Virus record (IMG/VR): IMGVR_UViG_3300025695_000823
Coordinates: 1 to 20,974 of that record
Reading direction: 5' to 3' (one strand)
DNA length: 20,974 bases
Source of the DNA: a virus
Shown: piece by piece, positions 1 to 7,730 of the stretch
How the letters are laid out: every line of letters starts with the position of its first letter
How positions within the stretch are numbered: the first letter of the stretch is position 1
Translations under genes and position numbers: made by a program
Notes under the pieces: model-generated
Told to the model about the DNA's origin: nothing
Database searches by the model: none
Seen by the model: only the letters and a program-made list of their open reading frames with translations

Positions 1-16
1 CAATTTATTTTTAAAT

Positions 17-35
17 TATACGACAAATTCGTATA
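17..35. repeat. Perfect 7-bp inverted repeat upstream of the Hsp20 gene
   Basis: TATACGA (17-23) and TCGTATA (29-35) are exact reverse complements around a 5-base AT-rich spacer. The right arm runs into a TATATATA element at 32-39. It could be an operator or a weak hairpin. Only the symmetry is directly visible. Confidence 0.4.
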
Positions 36-39
36 TATA
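32..39 (+). promoter_or_regulatory. Possible T4-type late promoter for the Hsp20 gene
   Basis: TATATATA inside GTATATATAG differs by one base from GTATAAATAG, the perfect late element found at 15938-15947 in this window. T4-type late promoters need only this -10-like element, read by gp55. Initiation a few bases downstream would start the RNA at about position 45, just where a hairpin begins. It is a one-mismatch match in AT-rich DNA, so moderate to low confidence. Confidence 0.35.
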
Positions 40-44
40 GTAAC

Positions 45-68
45 GTACATGCCGATAGTCGGGTGTAC
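45..68 (+). other. Imperfect hairpin in the Hsp20 leader
   Basis: GTACA (45-49) pairs with TGTAC (64-68), and CCGA (52-55) pairs with TCGG (59-62) around a TAG loop, with a small internal bulge. It lies at the predicted 5' end of the transcript and does not cover the ribosome site AGGAG at 88-92. A 5' mRNA-protecting stem therefore fits better than a thermosensor that masks the ribosome site. Confidence 0.4.
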
Positions 69-101
69 ACAATCTTGCTAAAACATTAGGAGAAAACTAC
101 A

Positions 102-551
102 ATGACAAACGCAAAATCTTTATTTCCACGCCAATCTTTTGTTGGATTCGAACACCTTTTCAATGAACTAGACTTCATTGGTAGAAGTGCCAACGACAAT
201 TACCCACCTCACAACATTGTGAAAGTAGACAAAGAAAACTACTTGATTGAAGTTGCGTGTGCGGGTTTCGCAGAAGATGAACTGGAGATACAACAACACG
301 AAAGAACTCTAACGGTTTCGGCATCTCACGATAAGAGAGGACGAGACTATATACATCAAGGAATTTCTCAGAAACCGTTTAAGAGACAATTTCGTTTAAG
401 CGAATATGTACATGTAGATGGTGCTTCGCATAGGGACGGCATCCTGTCAATTAAATTGAAGGTAGTTCTGCCCGAAGAGAAGCGACCTCGTAAGATTAAA
501 ATCAATCAAAACGAGGAAACTACAAATGAGAAAGTGCAACAGCAAACATAG
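102..551 (+). CDS. hsp20: Small heat-shock protein (Hsp20/alpha-crystallin)
   Basis: The 149-residue protein is an ATP-independent holdase that would keep unfolding proteins soluble in the cytoplasm. The alpha-crystallin domain spans about residues 38-135. It shows the family's AxxxxGxL signature as A108..G113-I-L and ends with a basic IVI-like tail (KIKI, 131-134). The length is typical for bacterial and phage sHsps. Hsp20 genes are a recognised feature of marine T4-like phages, where they sit near late genes and are thought to help virion protein folding or host survival during infection; that role here is inference. The ribosome site AGGAG is at 88-92. The 3' end overlaps a small membrane-peptide gene starting at 526. 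The family call is confident, the role less so. Confidence 0.9.
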   Translation: MTNAKSLFPRQSFVGFEHLFNELDFIGRSANDNYPPHNIVKVDKENYLIEVACAGFAEDELEIQQHERTLTVSASHDKRGRDYIHQGISQKPFKRQFRLSEYVHVDGASHRDGILSIKLKVVLPEEKRPRKIKINQNEETTNEKVQQQT

Positions 552-633
552 TAAACTTGATACGTTTGGTATGTTAGTGGCAAGTGTAATGACGGTAGCA
601 ACTATCATTATCACCCTCACGCCACTGTTTTAA
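526..633 (+). CDS. Hidden 35-residue single-span membrane peptide
   Basis: This reading frame opens with ATG at 526 inside the 3' end of the Hsp20 gene and stops with TAA at 631-633, just before the terminator. A clear ribosome site (GAGGAA) precedes the ATG. The peptide has a basic N-terminus (MRKCNSKHSK) and then one hydrophobic stretch from about residue 14 to the end (LVASVMTVATIIITLTPLF), the pattern of a small inner-membrane peptide with its N-terminus inside. No family is recognised. The good ribosome site, the translational overlap and the terminator placed exactly after it argue that it is real. Its size would keep it out of most annotations. Confidence 0.6.
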   Translation: MRKCNSKHSKLDTFGMLVASVMTVATIIITLTPLF

Positions 634-638
634 ATCAT

Positions 639-661
639 GAGGGACTTCGGTCCCTCTTTTT
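639..661 (+). terminator. Rho-independent terminator with UUCG tetraloop
   Basis: GAGGGAC (639-645) pairs perfectly with GTCCCTC (650-656) around a TTCG loop, followed by five T residues. The C(UUCG)G loop is exceptionally stable. It ends the transcript of the Hsp20 gene and the small peptide and insulates the glycosyltransferase that starts at 675. Confidence 0.92.
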
Positions 662-674
662 ACTGGAATATAAT

Positions 675-1490
675 ATGAATCTAATCTATCAATACTGGGA
701 TGGTCCAGTTCGTGAATCTTGTCGTGCAGGTGTAGATGCAATGAAAGCATATGCAGAACGCATAGGTGCAGAATACATCTTCGAAGAGAACCCTCAGTTT
801 CTAAAGAATCACTTCGGTTATAACTTTGGTGGTTACACTCCGCACTACGGTGCATTCAAACCTATCTTTGATGAATCATTTGACAAATACGATAACATCT
901 TATTCGTAGATACAGATGTATTCCCATTAGAAGGTCTGACACAGAATATCTTTGATGAGTTTACTGGTGAGATTGGTATCTGTACAGAACCAGAACAACC
1001 ACGTATTCGTACAATCACAAAGGGTCGCATTACATCTAAACAAGATGAGAAATGGGCATCGTTGATAAAAGAATTATGGGACACTGAAGTACCACGTACA
1101 GATGATGGTCTTGTCGAAGTCTTTAATACTGGTATGGTATTGTATTCAAAACAAGCACGTGTTAAGGCACGTAATGAATGGTTAGACCCTGATGTATATG
1201 TTAACATATGCAGAACAAAAGGATTAGATTCGTTTTATACTTGCGACCAACCATATCTTCATGCTATGATGTTTATACACAAATTTGACGTACAGTACAT
1301 GGATAATGGATGGAACTCATACATTCACTTCGCACGTACAGTAGACAAAGAAGAACGTTACTTATGTGACTGGAGAAATGCATCCACTAAGTTTGTACAC
1401 GTACAGTTTGCAGGTGCAGATAACCTTGATGCGAAAACGCACCACAAGATAGTTAATCTACCTCAGAGTGAATGGGGTTTCAAACCGTAA
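675..1490 (+). CDS. DxD glycosyltransferase, paralogue of the one at 15164
   Basis: This 271-residue protein has the layout of a nucleotide-sugar-dependent GT-A glycosyltransferase (GT8-like). It opens with a beta strand (NLIYQYWDGP), and the metal-binding DxD sits at residues 79-81 in ILFVDTDVFPL. A later stretch, EVFNTGMVLYSK, resembles the acceptor-side NxG motif of this fold. The sugar donor and acceptor cannot be read from the sequence. The N-terminal third clearly matches the gene at 15164 (shared QxWxGP, IGAEY, a D-x-D and QNIF), so the phage carries two diverged copies. The ribosome site is weak (TGGA). The gene follows a terminator and overlaps the next glycosyltransferase by TAATG, so the two are probably translated together. 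Confidence 0.75.
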   Translation: MNLIYQYWDGPVRESCRAGVDAMKAYAERIGAEYIFEENPQFLKNHFGYNFGGYTPHYGAFKPIFDESFDKYDNILFVDTDVFPLEGLTQNIFDEFTGEIGICTEPEQPRIRTITKGRITSKQDEKWASLIKELWDTEVPRTDDGLVEVFNTGMVLYSKQARVKARNEWLDPDVYVNICRTKGLDSFYTCDQPYLHAMMFIHKFDVQYMDNGWNSYIHFARTVDKEERYLCDWRNASTKFVHVQFAGADNLDAKTHHKIVNLPQSEWGFKP

Positions 1491-2323
1491 TGAAAGTCTA
1501 TCAGATTGTAATGAAAGGCGATGAACGTTCAGAAGAGTATGCACGTATCTCACGTGAATCTTTTGAACCTCTTATATCTGCTGGTATTATTTCGGACATA
1601 ATAACATATGACGCAATTACTCCAGACAGTGAAGACTTTCAAGAACATGTAGACAAATATTCATGGGCACCCTCATTGATGGGTGCTGATATGAGCGGAC
1701 ACAGACCAGACGACCATTCGCCTACAGAGAAAGCAGGAATGTGTTCTCACTGGGATTTACTACGCATTGCATCTGAATCAGATGAACGTATTCTGGTATT
1801 AGAACATGACTCTTTCATGATACCAGAACACTTTGACTTGTTTTGTGAACTGATTGAATATATTGAATTGCATGATACAATGTATGCTAATATTGGTTTG
1901 TTTATGGGATGTTACACAATACATCCTCATGCGGCAGGTTGGATGTATGGTCTACTTACAGACGGAGTGCCTCAGGGATTTCGTCGTAGATTTCCAATCA
2001 ACTGCGGACCTTACTGTACACTACAAAGATTGTTTCGTACATACACAACAGGATATCTCGAACCAAATAACTTCCCTCGTGTAGTAGGTGATGCAAATAC
2101 TTGTATACATCCATATCACCATTGTGATACGCTATACTTTGGACGTAAATGTGAGATACCATTTAATGAACCTGACCCGAATAGAAAAGAGAACAGATGG
2201 AAGAATCCCACTACACAAGTAATATCAAAACGACTTTGTGTGACTCAAGACCATCATGGATATAAAGATGACTGGCAAGAAAAACCATGGGAGAGACATG
2301 CCTATTTCGAAGTTATTGATTGA
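1490..2323 (+). CDS. GT25-like glycosyltransferase
   Basis: The 277-residue protein resembles glycosyltransferase family 25 (LPS sugar transferases). It begins with a short strand and a conserved charged segment (MKVYQIVMKGDERSEEY). A block corresponding to the family's cysteine and serine-histidine motif follows (EKAGMCSHWDLL, residues 80-91), then the metal-binding site as ILVLEHDSF (residues 102-109). The family normally has E-D-D there; this protein has E-H-D at 105-107. I chose the ATG at 1490 because it overlaps the upstream stop as TAATG; an in-frame ATG at 1472 would add six residues. The acceptor could be host LPS or a virion protein. The promoter for the polymerase gene begins on this gene's stop codon. 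Confidence 0.65.
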   Translation: MKVYQIVMKGDERSEEYARISRESFEPLISAGIISDIITYDAITPDSEDFQEHVDKYSWAPSLMGADMSGHRPDDHSPTEKAGMCSHWDLLRIASESDERILVLEHDSFMIPEHFDLFCELIEYIELHDTMYANIGLFMGCYTIHPHAAGWMYGLLTDGVPQGFRRRFPINCGPYCTLQRLFRTYTTGYLEPNNFPRVVGDANTCIHPYHHCDTLYFGRKCEIPFNEPDPNRKENRWKNPTTQVISKRLCVTQDHHGYKDDWQEKPWERHAYFEVID

Positions 2324-2348
2324 CAAAAGGAGTCCACTATAGTATACT
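2320..2348 (+). promoter_or_regulatory. Consensus sigma70-type promoter for DNA polymerase
   Basis: TTGACA (2320-2325), a spacer of exactly 17 bases and TATACT (2343-2348) give a near-perfect host-type promoter. The -35 box contains the TGA stop codon of the upstream glycosyltransferase. Initiation near 2355 would give a leader of about 20 bases with the ribosome site AAGGTGAT at 2366-2373. It is probably an early promoter used by unmodified host RNA polymerase. Confidence 0.78.
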
Positions 2349-2376
2349 GTATGTTAATGATGAATAAGGTGATTGA

Positions 2377-4848
2377 ATGAACAAAGAATTTTACACATCC
2401 GTATGTCGATACGGCAACAATCTTTACTATCGCGGTTATAGTAATGACAAAAGAGTAGCACGTAAAGTGCCATTCAAACCTACACTCTTTGTGCAAGGCG
2501 ACAAAGGCACTCCTTGGCAATCGCTCGAAGGTCTTTCTGTAGAACCAATACAGTTCGATGACATGAAAGAAGCGACAGAGTTCACCAAACGTTATGAACA
2601 CGTTTCAAACTTCAAGACCTATGGTAACACCAATTATGTTGCTCAGTATATCACAGAGCAATTTCCTAACACGATTGAGTTTGACCGTTCTCTGGTTGAA
2701 GTACTAAACTTCGATATCGAGGTACAGTCTGACGATGGTTTCCCCGAACCTCTACAAGCGGCATATCCTGTAATCTCTATTGCTCGACGCATGAATGATG
2801 GAATCTACTGGGTATGGGGTCTTGGTGACTACTCAGTGACACGTGACGACGTTTTATATATTAAGTGCGACAATGAGTTAGACTTACTTACTAAGTTTGT
2901 TGACAACTGGTCGCACCACAGTCCTGATATCATTACTGGTTGGAACACACGATTCTTCGATATTCCATATCTGGTCAATCGTATGACTAAGATTACTGGT
3001 GATGATAAGTTAGCAAGGAAGATGTCTCCGTGGGGTCGTATCTCTGAACGTAATCAAACTATCATGGGTAAGAAGCACCAAGAGTTTATTATCGAAGGTA
3101 TTGAACACCTTGATTACATGGAGATATTCAAGAAGTTTACATACACACAACAAGAGTCATATCGTCTTGACCACATTGCGCACGTCATACTTGGTGAACG
3201 TAAGTTGTCATACGAAGAACATGGTAATCTCTATACTCTATACAAAGAAGACCACCAGAAGTTTATTGACTATAACATCAAAGACGTTGAGTTGGTTCAC
3301 AAGTTAGATGAGAAACTTGATTTGATATCATTAATCTTGACTATGGCATACAAAGCAGGTGTGAACTATGGCGATACTCTAGGTACTACAGCGATATGGG
3401 ATTCTATCATATATCGTTTGCTGAACAAGAAAAACATTGCAGTACCGCAACGTGTAGAGAAAGCAAAGACTGACTATCCTGGCGGTTACGTGAAAGAACC
3501 ACAAGTCGGTAGTCATGAGTGGGTTACCTCGTTCGATTTAAACTCACTCTATCCTAATATCATTGTACAATACAATATGTCTCCCGAGACTGTACTTGAC
3601 GGATTCTATAATAATGTGTCGGTCGATGCATTCTTGAATCGTGAAGTTGATGTAAGTGAGCATGACTATTCACTGGCACCAACTGGTATTTCATTTACTC
3701 ACAAGAGACGTGGTGTTGTACCTACAATAATCGAACAGTATTATTCTGAACGTCGAGTAATTAAAGATGCTATGCTTGAAGCACAGCAAGAGATGCAGAA
3801 CAATCCAAGTCAAGAACTTGAATATAAAATAACATCTCTAAACAACCAACAGATGGCAATCAAGATTCTGATGAACTCACTTTATGGTGCACTAGGTAAT
3901 CGTTGGTTCCGTTACTTTGACCAACGTGTAGCAGAATCAATTACACTTGCTGGTCAGTTAGCAATCAAATGGGCAGAGAGAGCAGTAAATAATGAAATGC
4001 AAAAACTTCTTAAAACAGATGAAGACTACGTTGTGGCAATTGACACCGATTCTGTTTATATTCGTATGGGGGATCTCGTTAATAAGTTTTCTCCTTCTAA
4101 TCCGGTAAAGTTTCTTGATAAGATATGTTCAGAACATTTCGAGAAAGTCCTTGAGAAAGCATATGATGAGATGGCATCTATTACTGGTGCATACACAAAC
4201 CGTATGGAGATGGGTCGAGAAGTTATTGCTGACCGTGGTATCTGGACTGCCAAGAAGCGTTACATTCTGAACGTACACAACAACGAAGGTGTACAGTACA
4301 AAGAACCTAAACTCAAGATGATGGGTATTGAAGCAATCAAGTCCAGTACTCCACAAGTCGTGCGTGATAAGTTCAAAGAAGTATTTCGGGTCATCATAGA
4401 AGGTACCGAATTAGATACACAACGGTTCATTTCAGACTTTAAGTCCCAGTTTAAGAACTTACCGCCCGAAGACATTTCGTTTCCTCGTGGCGTATCAGAA
4501 GTGACCAAGTGGTCTGACCGTAAGGTGATATACAAGAAAGGTACGCCTATTCACGTGCGTGGTGCGTTGGTATATAATAACGCAATCAAGAAAGAATCTC
4601 TTACCAAGAAGTACACAACCGTACAGAATGGCGAGAAGATTAAGTTCTGTTACTTGCGTCAACCAAACAAGGTTGGTGAGAATGTCATTTCATTCCCTCT
4701 GAACTTGCCACAGGAACTTGGTCTACATTCTTATATTGATTACGACTTGATGTTTAACAAAACATTTCTTGCTCCGCTCGAACCAATTCTAGATGCAGTT
4801 GGTTGGGAATCAGAACCACGTGCGTCATTAGAAGATTTCTTTGGTTGA
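2377..4848 (+). CDS. 43: Family B replicative DNA polymerase (gp43-like)
   Basis: This 823-residue replicative polymerase with 3'-5' proofreading copies the phage genome. The exonuclease motifs are intact: ExoI FDIEV with D113 and E115, ExoII around [12 protein letters not shown] with D195, and ExoIII YNIKDVE with D303. The polymerase motifs follow in order: motif A DLNSLYP at 387-393, motif B ending in NSLYG at 500-504 with an upstream lysine, and motif C DTDS at 556-559. A KKRY signature comes later. T4 gp43 has 898 residues, so this version is somewhat shorter. The start at 2377 has AAGGTGAT upstream. It has its own sigma70-type promoter, and its stop codon forms part of the -35 box of the next promoter. 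No frameshift or missing catalytic residue is seen. Confidence 0.97.
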   Translation: MNKEFYTSVCRYGNNLYYRGYSNDKRVARKVPFKPTLFVQGDKGTPWQSLEGLSVEPIQFDDMKEATEFTKRYEHVSNFKTYGNTNYVAQYITEQFPNTIEFDRSLVEVLNFDIEVQSDDGFPEPLQAAYPVISIARRMNDGIYWVWGLGDYSVTRDDVLYIKCDNELDLLTKFVDNWSHHSPDIITGWNTRFFDIPYLVNRMTKITGDDKLARKMSPWGRISERNQTIMGKKHQEFIIEGIEHLDYMEIFKKFTYTQQESYRLDHIAHVILGERKLSYEEHGNLYTLYKEDHQKFIDYNIKDVELVHKLDEKLDLISLILTMAYKAGVNYGDTLGTTAIWDSIIYRLLNKKNIAVPQRVEKAKTDYPGGYVKEPQVGSHEWVTSFDLNSLYPNIIVQYNMSPETVLDGFYNNVSVDAFLNREVDVSEHDYSLAPTGISFTHKRRGVVPTIIEQYYSERRVIKDAMLEAQQEMQNNPSQELEYKITSLNNQQMAIKILMNSLYGALGNRWFRYFDQRVAESITLAGQLAIKWAERAVNNEMQKLLKTDEDYVVAIDTDSVYIRMGDLVNKFSPSNPVKFLDKICSEHFEKVLEKAYDEMASITGAYTNRMEMGREVIADRGIWTAKKRYILNVHNNEGVQYKEPKLKMMGIEAIKSSTPQVVRDKFKEVFRVIIEGTELDTQRFISDFKSQFKNLPPEDISFPRGVSEVTKWSDRKVIYKKGTPIHVRGALVYNNAIKKESLTKKYTTVQNGEKIKFCYLRQPNKVGENVISFPLNLPQELGLHSYIDYDLMFNKTFLAPLEPILDAVGWESEPRASLEDFFG

Positions 4849-4873
4849 CATATGCCTTTTAATTTGTTATGAT
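4845..4873 (+). promoter_or_regulatory. Consensus sigma70-type promoter giving a possible leaderless mRNA
   Basis: TTGACA (4845-4850), a 17-base spacer and TATGAT (4868-4873). The -35 box contains the polymerase gene's TGA stop. Initiation normally falls about 7 bases after the -10 box, at about 4880, one base before the ATG at 4881. No ribosome site precedes that ATG. Confidence 0.7.
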
Positions 4874-4880
4874 GGTTACT

Positions 4881-5849
4881 ATGAATTACGAACTTACTAT
4901 ATTTAAAAATCAGTTTGACAACAAGACCCATAAACGAGTCTCACTTCCAACGTGGGACAAGTTTGTGGAATTACTTCATGGGTTATCACAACAGAAAGGT
5001 GAGAAAGGTGGTAGAAATTCTAGTCCTCTTATTAGTCCTGCTATGTTTGCGACCGATACGACACGTTCTAATAAAAATACTTTATATTGGGGTAATTGGT
5101 GTTGCGTTGATGTGGACGACCACAATTATCCTACTACTTCTCTTGTCGATTTAGAAGACGCAATACGAGAAGACTTTGGTCATCTTGACTATGTTGTATA
5201 CAGCACAGCAAGTTCACGTGCGCCTACGCATTCCAAAGATGAAGAGAACTTTCCAAAGTTTCGTATTGTGTTTCGTCTTGATGAACAAGTAGAGAACGAA
5301 CGTATCAAAGCATTCTGGTTCGCATTGAACACAGAACTTGGTGAGATTGGTGATCCGCAGACTAAAGACTTAGCACGTATGTATTATGTACCTGCTCAGT
5401 ATCCTAATGCGTGGTCATTCTTTTTCACTAATAGCGGTGATGCATTGAATGTGAGTGAGTTGATTGCAAAGCATCCATATGTTGAGAAGACAGGTAATTC
5501 TTTCTTTGATAGATTACCACCAGAGATGCAGAAAGCAGTAATAGAGCATCGAAAATCAATCCTAAATAACACTGATTACAATTGGTCATCTTATCGTGAC
5601 TGCCCGTTCTGGCCGAGAAGACTTGGTGCAGAGTATCAGCAAATTACTGGTAGTGGTTGGTATACTAAGATGTATCAGATTATGGTTGCAGTTGCTGGCA
5701 ATGCGGTTAAGAAAGGGTATCCTATCACTGCACAAGAGATTGCCAATATGTGCAAAGAATTTGACAACGAGACAGGAAATTGGTATAATAATAGACCACT
5801 AACTGTTGAAGCAGACAGAGCATTAGAATATATTTACAGGAATGGATAG
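4881..5849 (+). CDS. Primase-like protein (possible archaeo-eukaryotic primase fold)
   Basis: The 322-residue protein is not firmly recognised. It carries a set of motifs that together recall the catalytic core of archaeo-eukaryotic-type (prim-pol) primases. These are a metal-binding acidic cluster in CCVDVDDH (D77, D79, D80), a serine/threonine-rich segment with histidine (YSTASSRAPTHS, 107-118), the strand PKFRIVFRL (125-133), and D158 followed by KDLARMYYVP (162-171). The C-terminal third is helical and aromatic-rich. Its place directly after the polymerase supports a replication role, and it may prime DNA synthesis for the gp41-type helicase at 9094. I chose the ATG at 4881 because ATGs at 4869 and 4872 overlap the -10 box. 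A non-catalytic replication protein is the main alternative. Confidence 0.5.
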   Translation: MNYELTIFKNQFDNKTHKRVSLPTWDKFVELLHGLSQQKGEKGGRNSSPLISPAMFATDTTRSNKNTLYWGNWCCVDVDDHNYPTTSLVDLEDAIREDFGHLDYVVYSTASSRAPTHSKDEENFPKFRIVFRLDEQVENERIKAFWFALNTELGEIGDPQTKDLARMYYVPAQYPNAWSFFFTNSGDALNVSELIAKHPYVEKTGNSFFDRLPPEMQKAVIEHRKSILNNTDYNWSSYRDCPFWPRRLGAEYQQITGSGWYTKMYQIMVAVAGNAVKKGYPITAQEIANMCKEFDNETGNWYNNRPLTVEADRALEYIYRNG

Positions 5850-6798
5850 AAACATGAACAGAAAATTTTTAGTAACAGGTGCCGCAGGGTTTATTGGTTC
5901 ACAACTAATGAATCGTTTACGTAATCAAGGTCATGACGTTGTTGGTCTTGATAATTATAACAACCACTTATATGATCCACAACTCAAACAAGACCGTTGT
6001 AAGCATTTTGATATTGATGTTACATGCCTAGATATGCGTGAAGAATCAAAACTGAAATCATTCTTAGTTACGCATCAACCAACAGATATCATTCATCTTG
6101 CCGCACTTGCAGGTGTTCGTGACTCTATGGGTAACGAGAAAGCATATCATGCAAACAATGTAGATGCGACTCAGAACCTTATCGACCTATGTAAGATGCA
6201 TTTACCTAAGACTCGTATCGTATATGCGTCAACGTCTTGTGTCTATGCAGGTTCAGAACTGCCTTGGACAGAGGGTAATGAATCTGGTAAGCAGATGAAC
6301 GCATACGGTTATACTAAGTGGGCAAATGAATGTCAGTTTGGTTCTTCTGGTCTACATACTATCGGTTTACGTTTCTTTACAGTCTATGGTCCGTGGGGTC
6401 GTCCTGATATGGCACTGTTTGATTTCACTAAGAACATTCTTGCAGGTAATGAGATTACCATCTACAACTACGGTGATATGAAAAGAGATTTCACATATGT
6501 TGAAGATATACTTGACGGAATAGAAATAGTACTGTATAATGATACTATTGACGCTGGTGAAGTATTCAATATTGGTCGTGGCAAACAAGTCGAGTTGATG
6601 GACTTTGTTAACGAGATTGAGAAGAACGTTGGGATTACTGCAATTAAAAATCTTGCACCTAAACATCCAGCAGACACAAAAGAGACGTGGTCAAATACGT
6701 CTAAACTAGAAGCACTTGGTTATGTTCCTAAGACAGACGTAAGTGTTGGTATTAAGAATTTCTATGATTGGTATAAAGCATACAACGGAGTAAAATAA
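5842..6798 (+). CDS. NAD-dependent nucleotide-sugar epimerase (UDP-GlcA 4-epimerase-like)
   Basis: This 318-residue extended short-chain dehydrogenase has the NAD-binding GAAGFIG at residues 13-19, the catalytic YxxxK as Y155-GYT-K159, and the partner serine/threonine in ASTSCVYAG (about 129-137). The overall sequence is closest to nucleotide-sugar 4-epimerases of the UDP-glucuronate/UDP-galacturonate type, which interconvert the C4 configuration of the sugar. The next gene is a UDP-glucose dehydrogenase, so a UDP-Glc to UDP-GlcA to UDP-GalA route is the simplest reading, although 4,6-dehydratase relatives cannot be excluded by eye. The start at 5842 overlaps the previous stop; the ATG at 5854 is an equally possible start, since AGGA lies too close to 5842. 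It ends in a TAATG overlap with the dehydrogenase. Confidence 0.85.
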   Translation: MDRNMNRKFLVTGAAGFIGSQLMNRLRNQGHDVVGLDNYNNHLYDPQLKQDRCKHFDIDVTCLDMREESKLKSFLVTHQPTDIIHLAALAGVRDSMGNEKAYHANNVDATQNLIDLCKMHLPKTRIVYASTSCVYAGSELPWTEGNESGKQMNAYGYTKWANECQFGSSGLHTIGLRFFTVYGPWGRPDMALFDFTKNILAGNEITIYNYGDMKRDFTYVEDILDGIEIVLYNDTIDAGEVFNIGRGKQVELMDFVNEIEKNVGITAIKNLAPKHPADTKETWSNTSKLEALGYVPKTDVSVGIKNFYDWYKAYNGVK

Positions 6799-7730
6799 TG
6801 GCAGATAATTTTGATGATTTCGTCCCACAGCAACCTACGGGCGAAGCAACACCGCAACCTATCAGTCCCAACAACCCATTAAAGATGGGTATTGTTGGTC
6901 ATGGGTTTGTTGGTAAAGCAGTAGAGTATGCTTTCACGCATGATATGATTGAGCACTTCTTGGTAGATCCTAACTACGATACTACTATTGATGACTTGAT
7001 TGATGACCAACCACAAGTCGTGTTCGTGTGTGCACCTACGCCTATGAGTGATTCTGGTTTTGTTGATGCGTCTATCGTAGAAGATGCAGTACTAAAACTT
7101 ATGCACCATACGAATGCATTTGTTGTTGTTAAATCAACAATTACTCCTGACATTGTAGATAGAATCTATAACTCAATTCAACCAGAAGACTATGACCGTT
7201 TCGCATATAATCCAGAGTTCTTGACAGAGAAGTCTGCTTGTGAAGATTTTGTTAATGCTAAGTTCCACGTACTTGGTGGTACAGAACCTGCGTGTGATGA
7301 ACTTGCTAAACTGTATGAACTCTTCTCTAACTGTTCGTCAACTAACTTCTATCGTATGTCTGGTTGTGAAGCATCGTTTGTTAAGTATGGTATCAATTCA
7401 TTCTTGGCAACTAAACTTACTTTCTTTAACCAGTTTAAAGACCTAGTGAGTTCGTTTGATTGTTCTTACAATGTTGTATCACGTGCGATTGGTGAAGATG
7501 ACCGTGTTGGTATTGGTCATACTCGTGTGCCTGGACCAGACCGTAAGAAAGGTTTTGGTGGTGCATGTTTACCTAAAGATACAACCGCACTACTCAAGTT
7601 CAGTGAAACTCGCGGTGATGCACTATTCAGTTTGTTAGAAAATGTCTTGACAATCAATGACAAATATCGTAGTATATATGAGTTAGATGAACGTGAAAAA
7701 GTTAATAATATAAAATTTGGAGATAAGTAA
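6798..7730 (+). CDS. ugd: UDP-glucose 6-dehydrogenase-like protein, short C-terminus
   Basis: This 310-residue protein belongs to the UDP-glucose/GDP-mannose dehydrogenase family, which oxidises UDP-glucose to UDP-glucuronate with two NAD+. The Rossmann loop is GIVGHGFVGKAV (31-42), preceded by about 28 proline- and glutamine-rich residues. The conserved CAPTPMSDSG (78-87), KSTITP (112-117) and NPEFLTEKSA (138-147) are present, and the catalytic cysteine is C257 in GFGGACLPKD. Family members usually have about 390-450 residues with a C-terminal UDP-binding domain after the cysteine motif. Only about 50 residues follow here, so much of that domain is missing. It may be a phage-minimised enzyme or act on a different substrate. 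It overlaps both neighbours by TAATG, which ties sugar genes to uvsX translationally. Confidence 0.85.
   Translation: MADNFDDFVPQQPTGEATPQPISPNNPLKMGIVGHGFVGKAVEYAFTHDMIEHFLVDPNYDTTIDDLIDDQPQVVFVCAPTPMSDSGFVDASIVEDAVLKLMHHTNAFVVVKSTITPDIVDRIYNSIQPEDYDRFAYNPEFLTEKSACEDFVNAKFHVLGGTEPACDELAKLYELFSNCSSTNFYRMSGCEASFVKYGINSFLATKLTFFNQFKDLVSSFDCSYNVVSRAIGEDDRVGIGHTRVPGPDRKKGFGGACLPKDTTALLKFSETRGDALFSLLENVLTINDKYRSIYELDEREKVNNIKFGDK
7647..7675 (+). promoter_or_regulatory. Weak candidate promoter before uvsX
   Basis: TTGACA (7647-7652), a 17-base spacer and TAGTAT (7670-7675, 4 of 6 matches) lie inside the end of the dehydrogenase gene, about 55 bases before uvsX. The -35 box is perfect but the -10 is poor, so it may be chance. 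Confidence 0.25.

Noticed and set aside
45-92. RNA thermometer controlling Hsp20
   Set aside because: Hsp20 leaders in bacteria can mask the ribosome site, but the hairpin at 45-68 leaves AGGAG at 88-92 unpaired and no alternative masking stem was seen.
574-1207. Long open frames on the - strand opposite the first glycosyltransferase
   Set aside because: They have no ribosome site, no recognisable domain and unnatural composition, and lie opposite a gene with clear DxD and fold motifs.
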